Shown here piece after piece: positions 44,531-52,320 of a stretch of 64,000 nucleotides of DNA; position 1 is the stretch's first letter, and each line of letters opens with the position of its first letter. The position numbers were made by a program, and so were the translations under genes. Source of the stretch: Sphaerisporangium sp040649355 (GTDB taxonomy: Bacteria > Actinomycetota > Actinomycetes > Streptosporangiales > Streptosporangiaceae); assembly GCF_043197795.1 (NCBI RefSeq), contig NZ_JBICTU010000032.1, positions 18,229-82,228 on the forward strand, read 5' to 3'. Below the pieces are notes generated by a model. The model was given only the letters and a program-made list of their open reading frames with translations. It was not told the origin of the DNA and did not search any database.

Positions 44531-45148
44531 ATGACAGCCATGACCCCGGAACCGGGCGCGGAGATCGAGGCGGTCACCAACGAGCGGCTCGGGCGGCGGC
44601 TACGCGAGCTGCGGCTCCAGTCGGGGATGTCGCTGCGTGCGCTCGCGCGCGAGCTCGGCATCTCGGCCAGCGCGGTCTCGCAGATCGAGCTCGGCACGAT
44701 GCGGCCGTCGGTCAGCAGGCTCATCGCCTTCGTCTCCGCGATCGGCGTGCCGCTGGCCGCCGTCTTCGACACCGGGGCCGCCGACGCCGCGCCCTCCTCC
44801 CCCGTCGACCGGTTCGCGATCAGGCGCGCTCGGGAGGTCGCACCCATAGAGCTCAGCGGCGGCGTCACCTTCCGCAGACTCTCACCCGTGCCCTCGCCCG
44901 ACGTCGAGTTCTTCGAGTCGACCTATCCGCCGAGCTCGATCTCCAACGCCCACGGCCACTTCCTGCGGCACGAAGGCTACGAGGTGGGCACCGTGACCCA
45001 GGGCGAGCTCACCATCGACTTCGAGTCGGAGGTCGTCACGCTCGCCGAGGGCGACTCCATCACCTTCTCCTGCGACCGCCCCCACATCATCGGCAACCGG
45101 TCGGAGACCGTCACCGCCGTGGCGACCTGGCTCATCGTCCACCACTGA
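44531..45148 (+). CDS. XRE-family regulator with C-terminal cupin domain
   Basis: 205 residues from ATG 44531; GGAGG at 44524-44528 is close to it and 11 bases from the alternative ATG 44540, so the start is uncertain by three residues. HTH: LGRRLRELRLQSGMSLRALARELGISASAVSQIELGTMRPSVSRL. The C-terminal cupin (about 110-200) has HGHFLRHEGYEVGTVTQGELTIDFESEVVTLAEGDSITFSCDRPHIIGN, with His residues that may bind metal or ligand. Such regulators sense small molecules and control divergent catabolic genes; here the NCS1 transporter and racemase. Confidence 0.9.
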   Translation: MTAMTPEPGAEIEAVTNERLGRRLRELRLQSGMSLRALARELGISASAVSQIELGTMRPSVSRLIAFVSAIGVPLAAVFDTGAADAAPSSPVDRFAIRRAREVAPIELSGGVTFRRLSPVPSPDVEFFESTYPPSSISNAHGHFLRHEGYEVGTVTQGELTIDFESEVVTLAEGDSITFSCDRPHIIGNRSETVTAVATWLIVHH

Positions 45149-45161
45149 CGCGCCGAAGGCT

Positions 45162-45195
45162 ATGAGAAGAAACCTTTGCATTGATATCTTCTCAT
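45162..45195. promoter_or_regulatory. 9-16-9 inverted repeat directly before the ArsR-type gene
   Basis: ATGAGAAGA at 45162-45170 and TCTTCTCAT at 45187-45195 are perfect inverted arms separated by 16 bases. The right arm ends one base before the GTG start. A -10-like GATATC (45183-45188) lies between and partly in the right arm, so the protein product probably represses its own, nearly leaderless, transcript. Confidence 0.65.
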
Positions 45196-45196
45196 C

Positions 45197-45772
45197 GTGA
45201 ACGAGATACGACGGCGGGAACTGTCGGATGCGGAGGCGTTGAAGGCGCTCGCGCATCCGCTGCGGCAGCGGCTGCTCACGCGGCTCCAGAATCGCGGGGC
45301 GGCGACCTCGGCCATCCTGGCGGCCGAGTTCGGCGAGGACCGCGGCGCCACCAGCTACCACCTGCGGCAGCTCGCGCGATACGGCTTCATCGAGCAGGAC
45401 ACGGCACGCTCGTCCGGCCTGCGCAAGTACTGGCGCTCGGTTCCGGAGGACCTGCGCCTGCCCGGCCGGGGGGTGGACGCCGAGGCGGAGGTCGCCGCGC
45501 GTGAGGTCGGCCGCCAATGGCGGCAACGCGCCGAGGCCGAGCTGGCGGCCTTCCGCGCCGACCAGGACGCCTATGGCGCGTTCGGCGAGGCCGCCCTGAC
45601 CTCTCTGGGCGGCACCACGCTGACCGCCGGGGAACTGGCCGAATTCACCGAGGAGTACGTCGCCCTGCTCAATCGCTGGCGGCGCGATCCGGACGAGGCT
45701 CCCCCGGGAGCACGGCACATCACCGTCATCTTCCATGCCTTCCCCACCCCCGACCCGGAGGGAACTGCATGA
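45197..45772 (+). CDS. ArsR-type winged-helix regulator
   Basis: 191 residues. N-terminal winged helix: ALKALAHPLRQRLLTRLQNRGAATSAILAAEFGEDRGATSYHLRQLARYGFIEQD. The longer C-terminal half is helical and charged, without the Cys metal ligands of classical ArsR sensors, so an organic ligand or other signal is likelier. No ribosome site precedes the GTG, consistent with a leaderless mRNA. Overlaps the MFS gene by ATGA, so it probably controls that exporter. Confidence 0.87.
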   Translation: MNEIRRRELSDAEALKALAHPLRQRLLTRLQNRGAATSAILAAEFGEDRGATSYHLRQLARYGFIEQDTARSSGLRKYWRSVPEDLRLPGRGVDAEAEVAAREVGRQWRQRAEAELAAFRADQDAYGAFGEAALTSLGGTTLTAGELAEFTEEYVALLNRWRRDPDEAPPGARHITVIFHAFPTPDPEGTA

Positions 45773-47040
45773 CCTCTCCCGCCGATCGCAGGCCGTCGCT
45801 CTGGCGCAACAGGGACTTCATGGCCCTGTGGGGCGGTCAGATCGTGTCCACCCTGGGCTCCCGGATCAGCGCGACGGCGGCGCCGCTGCTGGTGCTCGCC
45901 ATGACAGGCTCCCCGGCGGACGCCGGGCTGGTCGGCGCCGCCGGAAGCGTGCCCTACCTGGTCGCGCACCTGCCGGCGGGAACGCTCGTGGACCGGTGGA
46001 ACCGCCGCCGCATCATGCTGACAGCCCAGGTGACCGCGTGCGCCGCCATCGCGAGCATCGCGGTCGCCTTCTGGCTGGACGCGCTGACCATGACCCATCT
46101 GGCGATCGCCGTGTTCGTCCAGGGCACCTGTTTCGTGTTCTTCGGCGTCGCCGAGGAGGCCGCTCTCCCCAAGATCGTGCCGGCGCCGCTGCTGCCCGCC
46201 GCGATCGCGCAGAACGAGGCCAAGGGCCGGGGCGCCGCCCTGGCGGGGCCGCCGCTCGGGGGTCTGCTGTTCGGCATCGGCCACGCGCTGCCGTTCGTCG
46301 CCGACGCGATCTCCTACCTGGTCGCCTCGGTGGCCCTGCTGTTCGTCCGGCGCGACCTGCAGGACAGGAGGGCGGAGCCCCCCGGGTCACTGTGGCGGGA
46401 CACCACCGAGGGTCTGCGCTGGCTGTGGCGGCACGCGTTGATACGCGCCGCCGTCGTGCTGGTCGCCGCGAGCAACCTGATCTTCGCCGGGCTCAGCCTG
46501 GTGCTGGTCGTCCTGGCGCGGGAGCAGGGCGCCTCGGCCGCCGAGATCGGCCTGATGCTGGGCATCTATGGCGGCGGCGGGCTGCTCGGCGCGTTCGCGG
46601 CCGGGTGGCTTCATCACCTGTTCACGCCCAAGGCCGTGGTGATCGGCGTCAACTGGGTCTGGGTGGCGCTGCTGCCCCTGCTCGCGGTGGCGCCGAACTG
46701 GTGGCTGCTGGGCGTCATCGGCGGGGCGACCGCGTTCGTCGGTCCGATGTGGAACGTGGTGATAGGAACCTTCCAGCTGACGCTGGTGCCCAACGAACTG
46801 CTGGGCCGGGTGGGCAGCGCGTCCATGACGGTGGGCTGGGGCGTGATACCGCTGGGCTCTCTGGGCGCCGGCTACCTGCTCGCCGAGGCCGGTCCCGTCG
46901 CCGCCGTTCTGGCGCTCTCCGCCGCCATGCTCGTCACGGCGGTCGCGGCGACCTTGAGCCCTTCGGTCAGATCCGCCCCGGCGGCGCCCGCCGCGAGCGG
47001 GGCCGATTCAACACCAGAACCGCTGACAAGCGATCGTTGA
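45769..47040 (+). CDS. Major facilitator superfamily transporter (MFS_3, exporter type)
   Basis: 423 residues with about 12 helices. MFS motifs include GTLVDRWNRRRIML after helix 2 and a similar loop in the second half. NRDFMALWGGQIVSTLGSRISATAAPLLVLAMTGSPADAGLVGAA at the start is characteristic of the EntS-like exporter group, which extrudes siderophores, antibiotics or other drugs. Translationally coupled to an ArsR-type regulator, a common resistance arrangement in actinomycetes. The 40 C-terminal residues are a Pro/Ala-rich tail. Confidence 0.9.
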   Translation: MTSPADRRPSLWRNRDFMALWGGQIVSTLGSRISATAAPLLVLAMTGSPADAGLVGAAGSVPYLVAHLPAGTLVDRWNRRRIMLTAQVTACAAIASIAVAFWLDALTMTHLAIAVFVQGTCFVFFGVAEEAALPKIVPAPLLPAAIAQNEAKGRGAALAGPPLGGLLFGIGHALPFVADAISYLVASVALLFVRRDLQDRRAEPPGSLWRDTTEGLRWLWRHALIRAAVVLVAASNLIFAGLSLVLVVLAREQGASAAEIGLMLGIYGGGGLLGAFAAGWLHHLFTPKAVVIGVNWVWVALLPLLAVAPNWWLLGVIGGATAFVGPMWNVVIGTFQLTLVPNELLGRVGSASMTVGWGVIPLGSLGAGYLLAEAGPVAAVLALSAAMLVTAVAATLSPSVRSAPAAPAASGADSTPEPLTSDR

Positions 47041-47111
47041 CCGGCATTTGACAAAAAGTTACATTACGTCGGCAGATCGGGGGCCCGGTGCTCGAAGGGA
47101 GAACCGTCCTA

Positions 47112-48452
47112 ATGATGCGACGAGTCCTGATTTCTACGGCGGCAGCCGTGCTCTTCGTCGTCTGGGGTGTCCCACCGGCCGCCTTCGCGGTGGACGCGAC
47201 CCGCACGCCGGCGTCACCCTCCTACACGGTCACCCTGACGAGCAACGCCTCGGGCAGCACCTGGACCGGGCACGAGAGCGTCACCTTCACCAACCCCTCC
47301 GCGGACCCCCTGACCGAGGTGTACATCCGGCTGTGGGACAACTACCACGGCAGTTGCCCCTCCACCCCGATCACCGTGACCAACGTGACCGGGGGCACCG
47401 CGTCCCCGCTGTCCGTCGGCTGCACCGCGCTGAAGATCGCGCTGCCCGCGCCGCTCAACCAGAACCAGAGCGCCTCGGTCGGGTTCGACCTGAGCATCGT
47501 GGTGCCCGCGGGCGCCGACCGGTTCGGCCGCGACGGGTCGTACAACTTCATCGGCAACGCGCTGCCTGTGCTCGCGGTCCGCGACGGCGGCGGCTGGCAC
47601 CTCGACCCGTACACGAACAACGGCGAGTCGTTCTACGGGCTGATCAGCGACTACTCGGTCACGCTCGACCACCCGACCTCGCTGCTCGTGCCGGCCACCG
47701 GCACCTCCGTCGACACGCCGGGGACGTCGGGCCGTACGGTCACGACGGCCACCGCCAAGAAGGTGCGCGAGTTCGCCTGGGCGGCCGGGCCGTTCGTCAA
47801 GACGACCAGCACGACGACCACGGGCGTGGTGGTGAACGTCTACCGGGTGAGCTCGATCAGTTCCACCAACGCCACTTCGATGATGACCACCGCGAAGAAC
47901 GCTCTCGTCGCCCACGCCGGGCGGTTCGGGGCCTACCCGTACGGCGAGGCGGACGTGGTGCTGGACAACAACTTCTGGTTCGGCGGCATGGAGTATCCCG
48001 GCTTCGTGCTCGACATCGTCAGCTCCACGGCTCTGGCGCACGAGCTGGCCCACCAGTGGTGGTACGGCATCGTCGGAGACGACGAGTACAACAGCCCGTG
48101 GCTCGACGAGTCGTTCACCGACTACGCGACCGACCTCTACAACGGCATCTCGGGCACCAGCTGCTGGAACAGCGTCTCCTGGCAGTCGTCGGCCGAGAAG
48201 ATCAGCAACTCGATGGCCTACTGGGACGCCCATTCGAGCCGGTACGGAACCGTGGTGTACACCTACGGCAAGTGCGCGCTGCACGACCTGCGGCGCGCGA
48301 TCGGCACCACGGCGATGGAGAACCTTCTCAAGAACTACGCCGCCTCCCACTGGTACGGCGTCTCGACCACCGCGGAGTTCAAGGCCGCCGCCCAGGCCGC
48401 GACCTCGGTGGACCTGTCGTCGTTCTGGACCACCCACCGCATCGACGGCTGA
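47112..48452 (+). CDS. Secreted M1-family zinc metallopeptidase
   Basis: 446 residues from ATG 47112 (AAGGGAG 10 bases upstream). Signal peptide VLISTAAAVLFVVWGVPPAAFA. N-terminal beta domain, then the gluzincin centre HELAH (310-314) with Glu333 as the third zinc ligand in WLDESFTDYATDLY. FWFGGMEYPGFVL holds the exopeptidase-like GGMEYP motif (GxMEN in aminopeptidases), here with Tyr-Pro rather than Asn, so it may not be a strict aminopeptidase. It is shorter than full M1 enzymes, which have large C-terminal helical domains. Active outside the cell. Confidence 0.88.
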   Translation: MMRRVLISTAAAVLFVVWGVPPAAFAVDATRTPASPSYTVTLTSNASGSTWTGHESVTFTNPSADPLTEVYIRLWDNYHGSCPSTPITVTNVTGGTASPLSVGCTALKIALPAPLNQNQSASVGFDLSIVVPAGADRFGRDGSYNFIGNALPVLAVRDGGGWHLDPYTNNGESFYGLISDYSVTLDHPTSLLVPATGTSVDTPGTSGRTVTTATAKKVREFAWAAGPFVKTTSTTTTGVVVNVYRVSSISSTNATSMMTTAKNALVAHAGRFGAYPYGEADVVLDNNFWFGGMEYPGFVLDIVSSTALAHELAHQWWYGIVGDDEYNSPWLDESFTDYATDLYNGISGTSCWNSVSWQSSAEKISNSMAYWDAHSSRYGTVVYTYGKCALHDLRRAIGTTAMENLLKNYAASHWYGVSTTAEFKAAAQAATSVDLSSFWTTHRIDG

Positions 48453-48460
48453 GTGCCGCT

Positions 48461-48495
48461 GTCAGGTGAGTCCGGCCAGGCCGGACTCACCTGAC
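48461..48495. terminator. 17-bp perfect hairpin between convergent genes
   Basis: Bases 48461-48477 are exactly complementary to 48479-48495, leaving a single A between the arms; in RNA the loop would open by a few bases. Placed 8 bases after the M1 peptidase stop and 17 before the stop of the opposite-strand MBL gene, it should terminate both transcripts. Confidence 0.85.
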
Positions 48496-48512
48496 GCTCA
48501 GCCTGATCGGCC

Positions 48513-49631
48513 TCAGAGAAGGGCCTCCCACCAGCCGTCGACGGCGGGCGAGGCGTCGACGTCGACGTGCTCGCCCGGCCGGGGGATCACGATGCGCGCG
48601 CCGCGCGCCTTCGCCTCACGCCACAGCCGGTCGACCGGCTCGGCCCACGGATGCAGGGACAGCGTGAACGTGGCCCAGTGCACCGGCAGCATCAGCTCGC
48701 CGCCGAGGTCGATGTGGGCGTTGACCGCCTCCTCCGGATCCATGTGGATGTCGGGCCAGGCCGGGCTGTACGCGCCGATCGGCATCAGCGTCAGGTCGAA
48801 CGGCCCGTGGTCCGCGCCGATGCGGGCATAGCCCTCGAAGTAGCCGGAGTCTCCGGCGTAGAAGACCCGGCGGCGGGCGCCCGCGACCACCCAGGAGCCC
48901 CACAGCGTCTCGTTGCGCGAAAGCGTGCGCCCCGAGAAGTGGCGTGCCGCGGTCGCGGTGAACCGCAGCCCGGCGACCTGGGCGTCCTCTTCCCAGTCGA
49001 GCTCGACGATGCGTTCCCTCGGCACTCCCCACTTCGAAAGGTGCGCGCCGATGCCCAGCGGCACGAGGAACGGCGCCGACTGGATGCGGGTGAGCGCACG
49101 CACCGTCGCCAGGTCGAGGTGGTCGTAGTGGTCGTGCGAGATCGCGATCGCGTCCACCGCCGGCAGCGCGCCGAGGGCGATCGGGACCGGGTGCAACCGT
49201 TTGGGCCCCACCAGCTGCGAAGGCGAGACGCGCCTGCTCCACACCGGGTCGAACAGCACACGCCGTCCCTCGATCTCGACGAGCGTCGACGCGTGACCGA
49301 ACCACACCACGCCGACCCCGTCCGGCGAGGGGACCGCGTGCGACGGCGCGCCCAGCGGCACAGGGCCGGACGGACGGCGCTTGTCGCGCCCGGTGAGCAG
49401 TTCCCGGGCGAAGTCGGGAGGAGGTCCCGACGGCACGCCCGTCTCACCCGGCATGGGGTTGTGGAAGGCGCCGTCCTTGAACTGGGGCGACCGCCGCATG
49501 CGGGCGGCCCGCTCCTCCCCCGACCTCAGCGGACGCGCACCCAGCTCAGCAGGGATGTCGTGCAACGCCCATCCCGCCCCCACGGCGACGCCTCCGGTGA
49601 GAACCCTCTTCAGCGTTCGGCTTCCTGCCAT
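48513..49631 (-). CDS. Metallo-beta-lactamase-fold hydrolase (NAPE-PLD/UlaG-like)
   Basis: 372 residues. The metal motif is AISHDHYDHLD; further ligands come from HFSGRT, AGDSGYFEGY and MLPVHWATF, the pattern of the N-acyl-phosphatidylethanolamine phospholipase D-like branch. An N-terminal hydrophobic segment (GGVAVGAGWALHDI) may be a membrane anchor. Bacterial members' substrates are mostly unknown. Confidence 0.87.
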   Translation of the reverse strand: MAGSRTLKRVLTGGVAVGAGWALHDIPAELGARPLRSGEERAARMRRSPQFKDGAFHNPMPGETGVPSGPPPDFARELLTGRDKRRPSGPVPLGAPSHAVPSPDGVGVVWFGHASTLVEIEGRRVLFDPVWSRRVSPSQLVGPKRLHPVPIALGALPAVDAIAISHDHYDHLDLATVRALTRIQSAPFLVPLGIGAHLSKWGVPRERIVELDWEEDAQVAGLRFTATAARHFSGRTLSRNETLWGSWVVAGARRRVFYAGDSGYFEGYARIGADHGPFDLTLMPIGAYSPAWPDIHMDPEEAVNAHIDLGGELMLPVHWATFTLSLHPWAEPVDRLWREAKARGARIVIPRPGEHVDVDASPAVDGWWEALL

Positions 49632-49846
49632 CCGCGCACACCCCCAGATCGGCTTCTATCCTGCCGAACCGTTCGCGATGCCGCCGATGTTCCCGTTCCG
49701 CGTATTTCTCTTCACCGGGAGAGCATCGCCGGTTCTCCGCGAAGCGCTCGCCGGCCGGCGGCGCGGACGTGGCCGGGACCGGAGTACGGCTCAGGGCATG
49801 GGTTCGGCCCCGGCCACGCCAGGCCGGGGCCGAACAGGAGAAGTGG

Positions 49847-51196
49847 TCAGGGAAGCTCGAAGTTCGGCGTGAGAGCGGCGCCGCGGTTCGGGTGGTAGAG
49901 GTCGTAACCGCGCGGGTCACACTGGAGTCCACCGTTGATGCAGTGGGTGACCAGGGCGTTGAGGATGGCCATGTTGTCCCACGCGTTGAAGAAGTCGTAG
50001 TGCCACGAGTAGCCCCGGCCGCTGGCCAGCCGCGCCTGCGACAGGTCACCGCTCGCGGGGAAGGCGATCTTGAACTCGAGCATCGGCACCGGCACCGGGT
50101 GGGTGGCCGGGCAGTAGCCGTTGACGGGGTACGCCATGTGGCTCTTGTGGTCGGCGCTGTCGAGGTCGACCCCGTTCCAGCAGCTCGGCGCCTGGTAGCG
50201 GACGTTCACCTGGCTGCCGGCCGGGCAGGACGTGGGGATGTCCCAGACCTTGGAGATGTCACCGCACTCGAAACCCTCGACCGCGCCGGGCGAGGTGCGG
50301 AACTGGTCCAGCGTGGCGCTCGGGCTTCCGGCGACGTAGCGCAGACCCTGCGGGAAGTTCTGCACCCTCCAGTACTCCAGGATGCCGGACTTGTAGTAGA
50401 TGACCTGCGGGCCGGTCGGCTGGATCAGCGTGTTGCCGTTGTAGAAGCTCGGGAACCAGTAGGCCGACTTGTCGTGCGGGTTGGTACACGACGTGCCGCC
50501 CGCCAGGAGCGACGCCAGGTTGCTGTTCGCGTTGGTCGTCGTGTTGCCGACGAAGGTGTGCATGTGCGAGGCGCCGGGCAGGCCAGGGAAGACGATCGGG
50601 TCGTCGGGCCGGTTCTGGGTGAACGAGCAGTTGGCCTGGAACTCGTGGTGCGTCACCAGGTCGGTGAACGTCGGGCTGGGGACCGGCGTGGAGCCGCTGC
50701 CGCCCGTGCCGTAGACCTTGAACTCCCACAGGGAGTAGCCGTATCCGGTGCCGCGCGCGGTGCCGTACATCCGCACGTAGCGGCCGCTGCCGGAGACGTT
50801 CAGGGTCTGGTTGCCGCCGGTGCCGGTGGTGGTCGAGTAGATGTCGGTCCACGTCGTGCCGTTGGCGGAGGTCTGGATCTTGAACGCCTTGCCGTACGCG
50901 CCCTCCCAGTTCAGCACGACCTGGGAGACCGTCGCCGTGGCGCCGAGGTCGACCTGAAGCCATTGCGGGTCGCTGTACGCGCTGGCCCAGCGGGTGGTGC
51001 TGAGGCCGTCGACGGCGGCTCCGGCAGGGGTGCCTCCTGCCTCGACGGAGGACGCCGTCGCGGGCCTGCCCTGCGACAGCAGGTTGTCCGCGGCCATGGC
51101 GGGGGCGACGATCGCCAGGCCGACCGCGACGAGCGCGATCAGCGTGGCGGTGACCAGTCCCAGGCGGAACCGGCCTGGACTTCGAGACGGATGCAC
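49847..51196 (-). CDS. Secreted discoidin (F5/8 type C, CBM32-like) plus DUF1996 protein
   Basis: 449 residues from the GTG at 51196, which has AAGGAGAGG just upstream; the frame extends 38 codons further without protein character. Signal peptide (LGLVTATLIALVAVGLAIVAPAMAA), then an F5/8 type C domain (about residues 37-160; DNLLSQGRPATASSVEAGGTPAGAAVDG ... YSLWEFKVYG), a short Pro-Ser linker and DUF1996 (about 175-445; DDPIVFPGLPGASHMHTFVGNTTTNANS, CWNGVDLDSADHKSHMAYP). DUF1996 is common in fungi and actinomycetes and of unknown activity; its several His residues suggest a metal or active site. Two identical LacI-like operators lie upstream. Confidence 0.88.
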   Translation of the reverse strand: MHPSRSPGRFRLGLVTATLIALVAVGLAIVAPAMAADNLLSQGRPATASSVEAGGTPAGAAVDGLSTTRWASAYSDPQWLQVDLGATATVSQVVLNWEGAYGKAFKIQTSANGTTWTDIYSTTTGTGGNQTLNVSGSGRYVRMYGTARGTGYGYSLWEFKVYGTGGSGSTPVPSPTFTDLVTHHEFQANCSFTQNRPDDPIVFPGLPGASHMHTFVGNTTTNANSNLASLLAGGTSCTNPHDKSAYWFPSFYNGNTLIQPTGPQVIYYKSGILEYWRVQNFPQGLRYVAGSPSATLDQFRTSPGAVEGFECGDISKVWDIPTSCPAGSQVNVRYQAPSCWNGVDLDSADHKSHMAYPVNGYCPATHPVPVPMLEFKIAFPASGDLSQARLASGRGYSWHYDFFNAWDNMAILNALVTHCINGGLQCDPRGYDLYHPNRGAALTPNFELP

Positions 51197-51243
51197 GGCC
51201 TCTCCTTCTGATGGGGGGTGTACTGCCGTTGGGAACGACAGGT

Positions 51244-51259
51244 GGGAGAGCGCTCTCCA
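51244..51259. promoter_or_regulatory. LacI-like operator, proximal copy
   Basis: GGAGAGCGCTCTCC at 51245-51258 is a perfect 14-base palindrome. Its alternating purine/pyrimidine CG centre is of the kind bound by CelR/CebR-type LacI regulators of polysaccharide use in actinomycetes (their TGGGAGCGCTCCCA site is related but two bases shorter in the core). It lies 48 bases upstream of the discoidin-DUF1996 start and would block transcription when bound. Confidence 0.7.
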
Positions 51260-51519
51260 ACGAGATTGGCCGTCCATGTCAATGGTTGTCAAGACGCGCG
51301 GCTCCACCAATCTGAAACGTCCTGTTCACACCGCCGAAACGGGCTCCCCCGCGATCACTCGGCGGGCGGAGCGGACCGAATCCGGACCCGATTCCTCAGA
51401 GGGGGCGCCTTCCAGCCGTTATGCCCGGCCTGTGAGAACCTTCCGGCATCCGAGCAGCACTTTCCGAGCCGGCGAGGAAAGAGCCTTGACATCGCCGACC
51501 CCGCCAGGCACTCTCAAGA

Positions 51520-51535
51520 TGGAGAGCGCTCTCCC
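51520..51535. promoter_or_regulatory. LacI-like operator, distal copy in opposite orientation
   Basis: The same 14-base palindrome at 51521-51534; including flanks, the 16-mer is the exact reverse complement of the proximal copy. The copies are centred 276 bases apart, suitable for DNA looping by a tetrameric LacI-family repressor. Confidence 0.65.
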
Positions 51536-51669
51536 AGCTTACGGCGGTGCCCCGGATGTGGCACGCGGCGGCCGAGTATCGGTCCGGCTCGCCGGGCAGC
51601 CGTGCGTCAGCTCACGCACGATGACGTCGTCCTCGGTGCCCTGAGGAGTTCAGATCCACCAGCGAGGCG

Positions 51670-52320
51670 TCAGGCAGGGGGCGCCTGGGCGGCTCGTACG
51701 TCCGACAGCCAGGCTCGGGGCGTGGACGAGCCGAACAGGTCGGTGCCGCTGACCAGCCAGTCGGCGCCTCCCGCCGCGGCGCGGCGGCCGATCTCGCGGG
51801 TCACGCCGCCGTCGAGCCCGAGCAGCCGGGGGGCTCCCGAGGCGGCCTGCCGCAGTGTCCGCACGGTGGCGAGGGCCGACTCCTCGAACGTCGAGCCGGC
51901 CTGCCCCGGGACGACCGACATGGTGAGAACGGCCAGCTCAGCCGAGGGCACGAACGTCGCAGGGGTGCCCGGCGACAGGGCCAGCGCCGGCCGGGACCCG
52001 CGTCGTTCGATGCGGTCGAGCGCCGCCCGCCACCCGTCGGCCTCGGCATGGACGACGACAAGCTCGCAGAAGCCGGTCCACGCGTCGAGGCGGGCGAGCG
52101 GGTCGGTGACCATGAGGTGGGCCTCGGCACGCATCCCGGTCTGCGAGGTCATCGCGGCGGCCGTCTCGACCGTGAACCCGCCCTCGCGGGCGAAGACGCC
52201 GTCGGTGGTGTCCCAGTGGAGCACCTCCAGCCCGGCGTCACGGAGCCGGTGCGCCTCACCTGCCTGCGCGGGGGCGGGGACCGACCACAGCGAGCCCGCG
52301 ACGCGCACGCGCTCAGTCAT
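51670..52320 (-). CDS. Ribulose-phosphate 3-epimerase-family protein
   Basis: 216 residues from ATG 52320, overlapping the regulator's end by 8 bases. The TIM-barrel pattern of RPE and D-allulose-6-phosphate epimerases is visible: HWDTTDGVFAREGGFT (normally DxMDGHFVPN), AHLMVTDPLARLDAW, VVVHAEADGW, LTMSVVPGQAGSTFEESAL and GLDGGVTREIGRRAAAGGADWLVSGTDLFG. The metal/acid residues His-Asp of the first motif are altered (W-D-T-T-D), so specificity may differ from true RPE. Encoded with SorC and opposite a sugar importer, kinase and aldolase, it likely epimerises the phosphorylated sugar of that pathway. Confidence 0.8.
   Translation of the reverse strand: MTERVRVAGSLWSVPAPAQAGEAHRLRDAGLEVLHWDTTDGVFAREGGFTVETAAAMTSQTGMRAEAHLMVTDPLARLDAWTGFCELVVVHAEADGWRAALDRIERRGSRPALALSPGTPATFVPSAELAVLTMSVVPGQAGSTFEESALATVRTLRQAASGAPRLLGLDGGVTREIGRRAAAGGADWLVSGTDLFGSSTPRAWLSDVRAAQAPPA

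Larger units (their letters stand above)
51197..51669. other. Regulatory intergenic region upstream of the discoidin-DUF1996 gene
   Basis: 473 bases without a supported gene. On the minus strand two TTGACA-like -35 hexamers (near 51276 and 51287) lead to a weak CAATCT -10, with the operator at 51245-51258 near the transcription start. A second copy of the operator is at 51521-51534, and the region ends at the 3' end of the epimerase gene. Confidence 0.5.
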
